This document shows, in pieces, positions 50,418 through 58,897 of a stretch of DNA of 64,000 nt; the stretch's first letter is position 1; each line of letters begins with the position of its first letter. This DNA is from Rouxiella badensis (GTDB lineage Bacteria > Pseudomonadota > Gammaproteobacteria > Enterobacterales > Enterobacteriaceae). Both the position numbers and the translations under genes were made by a program. Location of the stretch: the NCBI RefSeq assembly GCF_002093665.1, contig NZ_MRWE01000023.1, positions 1 to 64,000 on the forward strand. Direction: 5' to 3'. The notes beneath the pieces are model-generated. The model was given only the letters and a program-made list of their open reading frames with translations, had not been told where the DNA came from and searched no databases.

Positions 50418-50846
50418 ATGCTTTCAGGAAGCTGTTTGTGCGGTGAGGTAACGTTCTCCCTCGCGGTAAGCCCAAAATTCTTTTACCGCTGCCACTGCTC
50501 GCTGTGCCGTAAACAGAGTGGTATAGGACATAACCTGGCAACCCTTGTCAGAGCCGCTGATTTCAGTTGGCAGTCGGGGGAGGAGGCAATAGCAAGCTGG
50601 ATTAAACCGACAGGATACAGAAACGATTTCTGCAAACCGTGCGGTTCCAGCGTGCCTAATCTTCTGCGAAACCTTCCCTATATCTGGCTGCCGCTGGGTT
50701 TACTGGACGACGCCATTAGCCCGCTCTGTATTGGCGATTACTGCGCTGACGATGCTATGCCGTGGGACGACATTCCGGCAGAGACGCGTCACGCGCAGGC
50801 AACAGAAAGCGTGAGGGCGCTGCTGGACAAGCTGGAAGTGCCATAA
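50418..50846 (+). CDS. GFA/CENP-V-type zinc protein
   Basis: 142-residue protein of the glutathione-dependent formaldehyde-activating enzyme (GFA) fold. Zinc ligands are visible: Cys6 and Cys8 (GSCLCGEV), Cys25, Cys27 and Cys30 (RCHCSLCRK), Cys72 and Cys75 (FCKPCGSSVP). The frame is open 33 codons further up, but that part overlaps the terminator of the previous gene. ATG 50418 with GAGGATAAGAAGT ahead gives the family N-terminus. The substrate is probably a glutathione adduct, unproven. Confidence 0.85.
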   Translation: MLSGSCLCGEVTFSLAVSPKFFYRCHCSLCRKQSGIGHNLATLVRAADFSWQSGEEAIASWIKPTGYRNDFCKPCGSSVPNLLRNLPYIWLPLGLLDDAISPLCIGDYCADDAMPWDDIPAETRHAQATESVRALLDKLEVP

Positions 50847-50847
50847 A

Positions 50848-51180
50848 TCAGTCAATAATGGCATTCAACGCCAGATGCTGAAGCAGCATAATTGTTTTGG
50901 CATCAATAATTTCATTTGTCTTAATGGCGTGCATCGCCTTCTCGAACGGCCACTCCAGCACTTCAATATCCTCGCCTTCATCGATCAGGCCTCCGCCGTC
51001 GCCGCGAAGGTCGTGGTCAGAGTACTCAGCGATAAAGAAGAACAATTTTTCGGTCACCGACCCGGGGCTCATATAGGCTTCGAATACCTTTTCGACATGG
51101 GTTATCTGAAAGCCAGTTTCTTCTTCGGCTTCTGCGATAACGCGAGCCTCAGGCGAGCTGTCGTCCAAAAGTCCGGCCGC
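50848..51180 (-). pseudogene. 5'-truncated NudK-like NUDIX hydrolase
   Basis: The C-terminal half of a GDP-mannose-pyrophosphatase (NudK)-like protein. From AAGLLDDSSPEARVIAEAEE onward, the sequence aligns with the NudK Nudix helix and the following VFEAYMSPGSVTEKLFFFIAEYSD and DIEVLEWPFEKAM blocks. The Nudix box reads G-x5-E-x7-AEAEEETG, with Ala where REUXEE has Arg. About 85 N-terminal residues are missing. The open frame runs on to 51285, but that part (MSRFELMRTLFLS...) is antisense to a DeoR-like gene and is not NudK sequence. Likely non-functional. Confidence 0.75.
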
Positions 51181-51796
51181 TGAAGGATTATTGCAAAGGG
51201 TACACGGTGGCGCGTTACCCGTTTCAGAAGCAATCGCGCCTTTTGAAGAAAGAAAAAGCGTACGCATCAGCTCAAAACGGCTCATCGCGCAGAAAGCGGC
51301 GAGCCTGATTCAGCGGGGGCAGGTGGTTATCATTGACGGGGGCACGACAACCGGCGAGATGCTGACCTTTTTGCCCAGGGATCTGCCCTTCACCGTCGTG
51401 ACCCATAGCCCCAGTATTGCGGTAGGTCTGATAGATTATCCGCTGATTGACGTCATCCTCATCGGAGGCCGGCTCTTTAAACACTCCATGGTGACAGTCG
51501 GTGCCTCGATGATGGATGCCATTAGCCGTATTAATGCGGATATTTTCTTTATGGGGGTTACCGGCGTGCATAAAAGCGCGGGATTCACCACCGGCGACTA
51601 TGAGGAAGCCTGCGTTAAAAAGGCCCTGTCGGACAGAGCTGCCGAAACGGTGGTGATGGTGTCGGCCGAGAAACTGAATTCAGCCTCGGCGTTCAAGATT
51701 GGCGATTTATCTCTGGCCAGCACGCTCATCGTTGACGGAGAGTTGGACACTGAAATTAGCGAGGCTTTGCGCAGTCGGCAAATCGCGGTGATATAA
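51181..51796 (+). pseudogene. 5'-truncated DeoR-family regulator
   Basis: The C-terminal sugar-phosphate-binding (DeoRC) domain of a DeoR-type repressor: RVHGGALP just after the HTH linker, FEERKSVRISSKRLIAQKAASLI, IDGGTTTGEML, VVTHSPSIAVGL, GGRLFKHSMVTVGA and FMGVTGVHKSAGFTTGDYEEA. The roughly 60-residue N-terminal DNA-binding domain is absent: the preceding bases instead belong to the NudK-like remnant on the other strand. A TTG at 51191 could still start a 201-residue polypeptide, but it could not bind DNA. Confidence 0.8.
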
Positions 51797-51923
51797 TACG
51801 GCACGGCCCTCGGTAATAACGTAAAGTTTCGCGAGGGTGCTAAATTAAATAAATGGCAAAGCTATTTCAGTAATTAGCTAACCCTTTTGTTTGACAGCTT
51901 TAATTAATAAAGCCCGCACGCTA

Positions 51924-51939
51924 AATGATAATTATCATT
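51924..51939. promoter_or_regulatory. Fur-box-like palindrome
   Basis: AATGATAATTATCATT is a perfect 16-base palindrome made of the TGATAAT/ATTATCA elements of Fur operators. It lies about 130 bases upstream of the DHA2-type MFS gene, in an AT-rich promoter-like region. It suggests iron-dependent repression of that pump. Confidence 0.5.
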
Positions 51940-52068
51940 CGGTGCACACGTTAAATCATTGTTAATTTGTATTGTGGTTGTTATAACTATTGCTCGATTT
52001 TAATTCCTCACTTATTGGTTTATAGCTGATATTTGAAATTGTATAAGCAATAATTTGATATAACCCTC

Positions 52069-53448
52069 ATGACAAAAATGATTAATGATGGACTGCCGTT
52101 GCCGCAGCGCTATGGTGCCATTTTGACTCTGGCGCTCGGCATCACCGTACCAGTATTGGACAGCACGTTGGCAAACGTCGCACTCCCGACCATTGCCCGT
52201 GACTTTCACGCCAGTGCGGCGGCCTCTATCTGGATAGTCAATGCATATCAGTTAGCGATAACCATCTCGCTGCTTTCTCTGGCTTCGCTTGGGGAAATAT
52301 TTGGCTATAAGCGTATTTATCAGCTCGGGCTATTTGTCTTTAGTTTTACCTCGCTCGCCTGCGCCCTGTCAGATTCTCTTATCACGCTGACGCTTGCCCG
52401 CATATTACAGGGGTTTGGCGCGGCGGCTATTCTCAGTGTGAATATGGCAATGATTCGCATTGTTTATCCTAAGCGTCTCTTAGGGCGAGGCATTGCCACG
52501 GGTGCGGTGATTGTCGCGGTTTCGGCCTCAGCGGGCCCGACCGTAGCGGGACTTATTCTCTCTGTCGCCTCATGGCCGTGGCTTTACGCGATTAACCTGC
52601 CGATTGGCCTGATTGCACTGTTTATGGGGTTCAAATTCTTGCCAGAAAATCCGCTCAAGCATTCTGGCAGACGGTTTGATTTTATTAGTAGCCTGATGAA
52701 TGCGTTGACCTTTGGGCTCTTTATTAGCGCTATCAGCGGATATGCCCAAGGTATGAACCATCGGATTATTATTGTTGAAGTCGTCGCGTTAATTATCATT
52801 GGCTGGTTCTTTATTCGCCGTGAACGGCTGCGTCCTCTGCCGCTGTTGCCAGTAGATCTGCTGCGTATTCCCATCTTTACCTTATCGCTTTGTACTTCCA
52901 TGTGCTCTTTTGCGGCCTATACCCTCGCATTTGTTTCCTTGCCATTCTTTTTCCAGAATTCACTTGGCCTTGACACCCGTTCCACCGGGTTTTTACTGAC
53001 CTTCTGGCCATTGTCAACGATGCTGATAGCGCCCTTATCAGGGCGTCTGGTCGGGCGTTATCATGCCGGGGTGCTGGGAGGCGTGGGGCTGATCGTTTTT
53101 TCATTAGGGTTATTTTCGCTGGCGCTGTTACCCAATGCGCCTTCGCATCTGAACATTATCTGGCGGATGATTTTGTGTGGCGCAGGGTTTGGGCTGTTCC
53201 AGTCTCCCAATAACCATACCATTGTAGCTTCTGCACCCAGCAACCGCAGCGGTGGCGCAAGCGGACTTTTGGGCACCGCGCGCGTGCTGGGGCAAACTAC
53301 CGGGGCGGCGCTGGTGGCCCTGATGTTTAATCTGTTTCAGAATCACGGCACCGATGCTTCGCTGATGCTGGCAGGCACGCTTGCCGTGGGTGCGGCACTC
53401 ATCAGCCTGACGCGAGTAATGCAAAAAACGACGCCGATAAATGCCTAG
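52069..53448 (+). CDS. DHA2-family (14-helix type) MFS drug/metabolite efflux transporter
   Basis: 459-residue proton-driven efflux protein of the EmrB/QacA group. Helix 1 has LDSTLANVALPTIARDF, characteristic of DHA2. WIVNAYQLAITISLLSLASLGEIFGYKRIYQLG spans helix 2 and the loop 2-3 motif. The helix 5 antiporter motif is present as GRGIATGAVIVAVSASAGPTVAGLI. The substrate cannot be read from sequence. Its stop overlaps by four bases the stop of the convergent acetyltransferase gene. Confidence 0.85.
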   Translation: MTKMINDGLPLPQRYGAILTLALGITVPVLDSTLANVALPTIARDFHASAAASIWIVNAYQLAITISLLSLASLGEIFGYKRIYQLGLFVFSFTSLACALSDSLITLTLARILQGFGAAAILSVNMAMIRIVYPKRLLGRGIATGAVIVAVSASAGPTVAGLILSVASWPWLYAINLPIGLIALFMGFKFLPENPLKHSGRRFDFISSLMNALTFGLFISAISGYAQGMNHRIIIVEVVALIIIGWFFIRRERLRPLPLLPVDLLRIPIFTLSLCTSMCSFAAYTLAFVSLPFFFQNSLGLDTRSTGFLLTFWPLSTMLIAPLSGRLVGRYHAGVLGGVGLIVFSLGLFSLALLPNAPSHLNIIWRMILCGAGFGLFQSPNNHTIVASAPSNRSGGASGLLGTARVLGQTTGAALVALMFNLFQNHGTDASLMLAGTLAVGAALISLTRVMQKTTPINA

Positions 53449-53993
53449 ACCGGACGCTCAAACCATTGGTCTGAGGTTATCGTAAATACCAGGCTCGCCG
53501 GAGCGTCTTTTACGTCGGTGACTTTGCCTGAACGGCGTAAACCGGATTTCTCCAACACGTTCAGTGAGTCGAGATGATTTTCTCTGACGGCGGCCGAGAT
53601 TTTCTTTAGTTTTAACTCTTCGAAACCAAAGCGCGTCAGGCGCAGACTTGCTTCGGTTGCAAATCCTTGCCCCCACGCTTCTGTTGCAAAACGATATCCC
53701 AGATTATTGACGGTCTCACCGTCAAACTCGCGTACGCTGAGGCCGGCGAAGCCAATAATCCTGTGCGGATTCAGGCGTGTTGCAATCGCCATTTGGCCAA
53801 AGCCATCGCGTGCCCATTGTGCAATCCATCTTTCCAGTACTGCCTGGGTGTAGGTGAGGCTGGGATAGGGACCGGCAGGATTAAAGGTATTCGTGGCGGG
53901 ATCGCCGTAAATTCTGTAAAGATCCTCGACGTCAGAATGACGCACCGGTCGAAACGTCAGGCGTGCAGATTCTAAATGCAAAGCGTACTCCAT
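53445..53993 (-). CDS. GNAT acetyltransferase, RimJ/RimL type
   Basis: 182-residue N-acetyltransferase. The N-terminus LESARLTFRPVRHSDVEDLYRIYGDPATNTF is typical of the RimJ/RimL-like subfamily. The acetyl-CoA loop is YRFATEAWGQGFATEA and the C-terminal AVRENHLDSLNVLEKSGLRRSG binds the cofactor pantetheine. The target (protein N-terminus or small molecule) is unknown. Convergent with the DHA2 pump gene. Confidence 0.85.
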   Translation of the reverse strand: MEYALHLESARLTFRPVRHSDVEDLYRIYGDPATNTFNPAGPYPSLTYTQAVLERWIAQWARDGFGQMAIATRLNPHRIIGFAGLSVREFDGETVNNLGYRFATEAWGQGFATEASLRLTRFGFEELKLKKISAAVRENHLDSLNVLEKSGLRRSGKVTDVKDAPASLVFTITSDQWFERPV

Positions 53994-54023
53994 CCTCAGG
54001 GGGGTTAATGATTAATATTATAT

Positions 54024-54521
54024 CTATGATGATTTTTCGAGGATTTTTTTCATGAAGACAATGTTGTGCCCGGTGCCGATATCGACCTCATGAATGGATT
54101 CAAACCCGCGTCTTTCATACATTTGCTTTAACCAGGGATGGGTAACGGCAGTTCCGAGTGAGACGGCGGGGGCTTTGAGTTTATCGATTAAAATATTCTG
54201 CTCGACCCATTCCTGAATTTCTCGGCCCCAACGGCGATCCTTGTAATTCGGGTGCGCGCCAAACCAACCGAAATGCGGCACGCCAAATGGGCCTGGGATA
54301 GGGCCCCAGGGGTAACGGATAGTAACCGAAGCCCTCATCACGCCTTCTGAGAACACCGCATAAACCCCATGTTCGGCAATATGCTGTGTGACTTTTTCCA
54401 GCGTAGCGGTAGCCGCATCGAAGGGAATGCCTAATGCATAAATAGGCTTATAGGCTGCCAGCATCAAGGTGAGATATTCTTCTCGGTCGCCAGCATGCAA
54501 CTGTCTAAAAACAATCGTCAT
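54024..54521 (-). CDS. GNAT-like acetyltransferase
   Basis: 165-residue protein with GNAT features: FRQLHAGDREEYLTLMLAAY at the start, FGAHPNYKDRRWGREIQEWVEQ in place of the acetyl-CoA-binding loop, and MYERRGFESIHEVDIGTGHNIVFMKK as the closing beta strands. The pyrophosphate loop is degenerate (DRRWGREI rather than QxxGxG/A). Substrate unknown. Confidence 0.7.
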   Translation of the reverse strand: MTIVFRQLHAGDREEYLTLMLAAYKPIYALGIPFDAATATLEKVTQHIAEHGVYAVFSEGVMRASVTIRYPWGPIPGPFGVPHFGWFGAHPNYKDRRWGREIQEWVEQNILIDKLKAPAVSLGTAVTHPWLKQMYERRGFESIHEVDIGTGHNIVFMKKILEKSS

Positions 54522-54688
54522 CGTTTATCAAATATCAGTACCAGGCAACATTACCCAATATTGGTATATCCCCACCGGGACTCTTTACAAAATATTAATA
54601 ATGACTTTTCTTAGCCACTGAATGGATAAACCCGTAACAAATTTCTGAGTTGCCTTAAAACCGTCAGTTAAAAAGGAGCAAAGGGTTT

Positions 54689-54723
54689 AACCACAAAGCG
54701 AATTGAGCCGCCGCTTTGTGGTT
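54689..54723. repeat. 12-bp inverted repeat downstream of the ClpP-like gene
   Basis: AACCACAAAGCG and CGCTTTGTGGTT are perfect complements around an 11-base loop. The hairpin lies 18 bases after the stop of the clpP-like gene on the minus strand. No long T-tract follows, so termination would be weak; it may act as a 3' stabiliser. Confidence 0.6.
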
Positions 54724-54740
54724 ATTGCGCCGCGAACCCG

Positions 54741-55355
54741 TTATTTCAGGTTTAAATCTTTATAGCTGGTGACGACTCTGCCAACGATGCCGTAGTCGAT
54801 AGCCTCCTGCGGGCTCATCCAGTAGTTACGGTCGGTATCCCTTTTAACTTTCTCTACCGGTTGCCCGGTGGCATCGGCAATCAGGTTATTGACGCGATCC
54901 AGCATCTTGAGGATCTCTTTAGCTTCGATTTCAATGTCGGTTGCCTGTCCACGCACGCCGCCCAGCGGCTGGTGGATCATAAAACGTGTATTAGGCAACG
55001 CATAGCGATGACTTTTGCTGGCGGCCAGAAAAATGGTTATCCCGGCGCTCGCGACCCAGCCGGTGCCAATAATATGCACCTCAGGCTTAATGAATTTTAT
55101 GATGTCATGAATGGTATCGGCCGCTTCGACGTGGCCGCCTTGGCTATTGAGGTATATTTTTATCGGCGCATCACTGATTCCCTCAAGTAACAGCAGCTGC
55201 GACACCACTTTTTCGGTAAGCGTCTGATTAATTTCACCTGAAATAATGATTGAGCGTGAGTCCAGCAATTTTTGCTGAATGAGAGAAGCTGAACCCAGTG
55301 ATTCTGGCTCCTGATTCTCTTTATCTTCTTTTTGATTATGCGTGGATAAATACAT
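54741..55355 (-). CDS. Solitary ClpP-family serine peptidase with Ser-His-Asn triad
   Basis: 204-residue ClpP paralogue. NQTLTEKVVSQLLLLE, IYLNSQGGHVEAADTIHDII, catalytic Ser103 (GWVASAGIT), catalytic His128 (RFMIHQPLGG) and ATDIEIEAKEILKMLDRVN all match ClpP. In the third-acid segment KRDTDRNYWMSPQEAIDYG, the position that is Asp in E. coli ClpP (DTERDRF) is Asn177. The N-terminal 20 residues are charged and unlike the ClpP axial loops. No clpX, clpA or tig lies nearby, so this is not the housekeeping clpP locus. It may join a mixed complex with the main ClpP, or act alone. Confidence 0.85.
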   Translation of the reverse strand: MYLSTHNQKEDKENQEPESLGSASLIQQKLLDSRSIIISGEINQTLTEKVVSQLLLLEGISDAPIKIYLNSQGGHVEAADTIHDIIKFIKPEVHIIGTGWVASAGITIFLAASKSHRYALPNTRFMIHQPLGGVRGQATDIEIEAKEILKMLDRVNNLIADATGQPVEKVKRDTDRNYWMSPQEAIDYGIVGRVVTSYKDLNLK

Positions 55356-55454
55356 GCTTAACGGCTCCTGTCCTCTGACATAAAATTAAAGACTAGTTGA
55401 GATATCAGAAGGGTGCCGTTAAAAGATAGGCATCAATAGCGCTTCTCTCGGTGA

Positions 55455-56408
55455 CTAATGAGACGAGACAAACTCAGAGGCGGAATGTGCAGGAGGAACG
55501 GCAAAATTTTCACGCATGCGTTTTGTCTCTTCCGCTGGCGGTAACCCAAATAAGCGTTTGAACTCTCTGTTGAACTGCGAGGCGCTTTCATAGCCTACCG
55601 ACTGGCTGGCGACGGCCGCGGTGACGCCTTGCCTGACCATCATTAATCGGGCCTGATGCAGGCGAGTACATTTAACGTATTGCATCGGTGAGGTGCGGGT
55701 TATCGCTTTGAAATGGCTGTGAAAGGTCGGCACGCTCATCCCAGCTTCCAGAGCAAGCTGATTGAGGTCAAGATGCGACGCATAGGTAGCATGAATATGT
55801 CTTAACGCCTTGCCAATCTTTCCAAACTGCCCCTGCATTGCCAGCGCAGAACGCATGGCCTTTCCCTGAGCGCCGCACAGAATGCGGTAATAAAGTTCTC
55901 TCACCAGATTCGGGCCGAGAATGGCCGCATCGATGGGAGTGCTCATTGCTTCGAGGAAATGAAGTACTGATTTTCTTAGGGCCGCATCCATTGGGCTGGA
56001 CATCATACTTTCGGGAGCCGTCGTTGGCTGTGGCGCGCCAAAGGTTTCTATCTGAATTAACAGTTCTGCGGCGAGCTGAAAGTCGAGATGCAAATATATC
56101 GCCAGCAGGGGGCATTCTGGTGATGCATCGGTTTCCATCACAAAAGGGACTGGCACCGAGACGGCGAGATAATGCTGCGCGTCGTAAAGGTAGGTTTTGT
56201 CACCGAAATAGCCCCTTTTCGACCCCTGACACACAATAACGATGCCCGGATCGTAAAGGACCGGCGTCTGTGCCAGCGGCCGGTTCGAGCGCAGGAAACG
56301 CACGCAGGGAAGGGCGCAAAGGTTGTAGCCTTCGTTGGGCGCCAGGGCCAGAAGCCGGCAGACCATCTTCTGTTGGTCTGCGCCCTTGGGGGTATTAATG
56401 TTATCCAT
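55455..56408 (-). CDS. AraC-family transcriptional regulator
   Basis: 317-residue regulator with an N-terminal AraC_N cupin-like domain (about 20-190; PVLYDPGIVIVCQGSKRGYFGDKTYLYD, YLAVSVPVPFVMETDASPECPLLAIYLHLD). Two C-terminal HTH motifs follow (LNQLALEAGMSVPTFHSHFKAIT and AVASQSVGYESASQFNREFKRLFG). The layout matches YqhC-type regulators, which sense aldehydes and activate divergent oxidoreductase genes. Here a divergent SDR gene begins 105 bases away, its likely target. Confidence 0.87.
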   Translation of the reverse strand: MDNINTPKGADQQKMVCRLLALAPNEGYNLCALPCVRFLRSNRPLAQTPVLYDPGIVIVCQGSKRGYFGDKTYLYDAQHYLAVSVPVPFVMETDASPECPLLAIYLHLDFQLAAELLIQIETFGAPQPTTAPESMMSSPMDAALRKSVLHFLEAMSTPIDAAILGPNLVRELYYRILCGAQGKAMRSALAMQGQFGKIGKALRHIHATYASHLDLNQLALEAGMSVPTFHSHFKAITRTSPMQYVKCTRLHQARLMMVRQGVTAAVASQSVGYESASQFNREFKRLFGLPPAEETKRMRENFAVPPAHSASEFVSSH

Positions 56409-56513
56409 TGCGCCTGCCTCATAGTTTTAGGCAATAAATAGAGAGTATCTGGTCTAAAAATATCCCATTCAAGAGAATATTATGCAGTCATCTCATCATG
56501 AACGGGAGTATTT

Positions 56514-57347
56514 ATGTCTTCATCCAAAATTATTTTTATTACCGGCGTGAGCAGCGGCTTCGGACGGGCGTTAGCACAGGAGGCAATCAATCACGGTCAC
56601 CGGGTTGTGGGAACCGTACGCAGCGCAGAGGCAAAAGCATCTTTTGAAGCGCTTGCTCCTGCAAGTGCCTTTGCCCGTCTGCTGGATGTCACTGACTTTA
56701 CGGCAATTGATGGCGTGATTGCCGAGGTTGAAGCCGCAGTCGGTCCGATAGACGTATTGGTTAACAATGCGGGCTATGGGCATGAGGGAGTGATGGAGGA
56801 GTCGTCGCTCGACGAGATGAAACGTCAGTTTGACGTTAATGTCTTCGGCGCAGTGGCGATGATAAAAGCGCTGCTTCCCCTTATGCGCCAGCGGCGTGGT
56901 GGGCATATTCTCAATATCACCTCGATGGGCGGATTCATTACCCTCCCCGGTATTGCCTATTATTGTGGCAGCAAGTTTGCGCTCGAAGGGATTTCAGAGA
57001 CCCTGAGTCAAGAGTTGCAACCTTTTGGCATTGCGGTAACGGCCGTCGCGCCGGGATCGTTTCGCACCGATTGGGCGGGGCGCTCAATGGTGAGAAGTCC
57101 GAGAGCCATCGCCGACTATGACCCCTTATTTAATCCTCTTCGCCAGGCGCGGGAAGCGAAAAATGGCAAGCAGCTCGGGGATCCTGTTAAAGCCGCGCAG
57201 GCCATGCTGGCGGTCATTGAGAGTGATTCGCCGCCGACTCATTTATTGTTGGGCAGCGACGCGCTGGGCCTGGTACGTAATAAGCTGGCAGTATTGAGCG
57301 CGGAAATCGATGCCTGGGAGCACCTGACGCGTTCCACTGACGGTTAA
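56514..57347 (+). CDS. Short-chain dehydrogenase/reductase (SDR)
   Basis: 277-residue classical SDR. NAD(P)-binding TGVSSGFG is at about 10-17, NNAGYG at about 84-89, catalytic Ser in NITSMGG (about 141), and Tyr/Lys in YYCGSK (about 155-159). The Arg near the end of strand 2 (GTVRS) suggests NADP(H). Substrate unknown; regulators of the divergent AraC type often control aldehyde or ketone reductases. Ribosome site GGGAG. Confidence 0.88.
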   Translation: MSSSKIIFITGVSSGFGRALAQEAINHGHRVVGTVRSAEAKASFEALAPASAFARLLDVTDFTAIDGVIAEVEAAVGPIDVLVNNAGYGHEGVMEESSLDEMKRQFDVNVFGAVAMIKALLPLMRQRRGGHILNITSMGGFITLPGIAYYCGSKFALEGISETLSQELQPFGIAVTAVAPGSFRTDWAGRSMVRSPRAIADYDPLFNPLRQAREAKNGKQLGDPVKAAQAMLAVIESDSPPTHLLLGSDALGLVRNKLAVLSAEIDAWEHLTRSTDG

Positions 57348-57928
57348 TGATAAAAAGGATTTTCTATAACTATCAGGCTAATTATATTTGTGCTTATATT
57401 TATCCTTATATCTATACAGCGGTGTTGCCGCTGTATCACTTTATGAACAAACAATCATCGAAACAGTCATTCAATAAGTTAAAGACAGTATGACTTTGTG
57501 CAACTAATACCCTCGAATTCTGTGTTTTCCCACCAAGATAAAGAAATTCTCCTCGATAAAGAATTAGATTTTTGATGATTTACTCAGGTCTGATAATTAG
57601 GTTGGATGCGATTTTTAGCGTCCTGCATCGACTTTGTTTAAGTTCTGTTTGCCTTTTCATTCAATCATTTGAGCGAGTTTTTATGTGTCTGTATTGTTGA
57701 TATCCATATTATATATATAGCCGTAACCCTCCGATGAGTGCTCTGAGTTTGGAGAATGTCGTTTGACTGGCTAAGAAAAAAGTTTATATTGAAAATAATC
57801 TGCTCCTATTTTTATGTGTGACGTCCAACGTAACTTTGGATGCGTGAAATAATATTTTTCCGGCAGATTTTTATTACATTTAGGATTTTTCTTATGCAAA
57901 TTTTCACAGGATCATTTCGGAGGATGTC
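57348..57928. other. AT-rich gap before the 81-residue ORF
   Basis: 580 bases without a gene. A perfect hairpin ATACAGCGG / CCGCTGTAT at 57414-57436 (loop TGTTG) follows the SDR gene without a strong T-tract. The remainder (57480-57900) is markedly AT-rich with no recognised site and likely contains the promoter of the small gene at 57929. Confidence 0.5.
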
Positions 57929-58174
57929 ATGAGTGAGATTGACGATGACCCCGCGTACCGGGGGGCTTGCCAGATGATTGGAGAAATGGCACTGGCTTTA
58001 GCCGTTGAAGGGGTTGTACAGAATAAACTGGAAATGCTGAGTAGATTTCGAGCGAAATTGCGTCACAGCCACCGATGGCCACATTCTTATCGGGCCTCCC
58101 TTAAATTGGCGATTAAATTGCTTGAATATCCGGATTATGAAATGGAGGGCATCTGCGGGAATGTTCTAAAATAA
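57929..58174 (+). CDS. Hypothetical 81-residue helical protein
   Basis: A strong ribosome site (CGGAGGATGTC) supports ATG 57929. The protein is helical and basic in the middle: ACQMIGEMALALAVEGVVQNKLEMLSRFRAKL, then HRWPHSYRASLKLAIKLLEYP. The layout (acidic start, helix, G-x-x-x-N-K turn, second helix) faintly recalls the YmgB/AriR/YcgZ connector family, but I cannot establish this. It lies in an AT-rich islet with an orphan HigA-like gene. Confidence 0.55.
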   Translation: MSEIDDDPAYRGACQMIGEMALALAVEGVVQNKLEMLSRFRAKLRHSHRWPHSYRASLKLAIKLLEYPDYEMEGICGNVLK

Positions 58175-58461
58175 TAAGAGTTTGGAAGGAGTCGATTTTT
58201 TTAATTATGGTTGAGTATAACGTTAAGAATCCATTAAATAACGGGCTTTCATAATTAAAGATAAGTTAAATTGTAGGTTTTTTGTGTGTTATTTGTATTT
58301 ATTATGCAATGAACTAATTCGGAATTTATATTTTGCCACTTTTATTTAAAAAGACAAACGATCTGTAGAAAAGTATTAATCAACGGAAAGCAGAAAGTGG
58401 CGGTGCTTCGTAAATAGTTCATCAATTGCACCAGAGAAATAAGAATTAATGGAGGATACGT

Positions 58462-58791
58462 ATGTACCCCTTTGAACCCCCACATCCAGGCGAAATAATT
58501 GCTGCAGCCATGGCCGAACTCAATATCGGCGTTCGTCAGCTTGCGACAGCAATGGAAGTTTCGCCTTCCGCTGTCTCACGTTTGCTCTCTAGAAAAAGAG
58601 ACGTTTCGCCAGAACTTGCCCTCAGACTTTCCCGAGTATTAGGAAGCTCTGCCGAGACCTGGTTAAAAATGCAGATCTATTTCAATCTGCATGAAGCGGC
58701 TAAAAATGTTGATGTCTCTCGCCTCGAGCCGGTGAAAGCCAGATCGTACGACGAGATTAAAAGGCCCTTTGGACCGCGAGCGCTACAGTAA
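58462..58791 (+). CDS. HigA/VapI-type HTH protein, apparently without toxin partner
   Basis: 109-residue XRE-type HTH protein of the HigA antitoxin family. PFEPPHPGEIIAAAMAELNIGVRQLATAMEVSPSAVSRLLSRKRDVSPELALRLSRVLGSSAETWLKMQ is the classical HigA pattern; the C-terminus is short. HigB normally lies directly upstream; the 287 bases before this ATG contain no HigB-like frame. It may be a lone regulator. GGAGG in front of the ATG is good. Confidence 0.82.
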   Translation: MYPFEPPHPGEIIAAAMAELNIGVRQLATAMEVSPSAVSRLLSRKRDVSPELALRLSRVLGSSAETWLKMQIYFNLHEAAKNVDVSRLEPVKARSYDEIKRPFGPRALQ

Positions 58792-58897
58792 AGAATAAAG
58801 GATAGACTCTGTATTCTCTATCGACAGACACTCTATCAACGGACATGAGTCGCGTCATGTCTCGGTCCAGCGTTTCGCCGCGGGGCAGGGGAATGAA

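Noticed and set aside
58175..58461. Possible HigB toxin upstream of the HigA-like gene
   Set aside because: All frames are broken by stops and no RelE/HigB pattern could be recognised.
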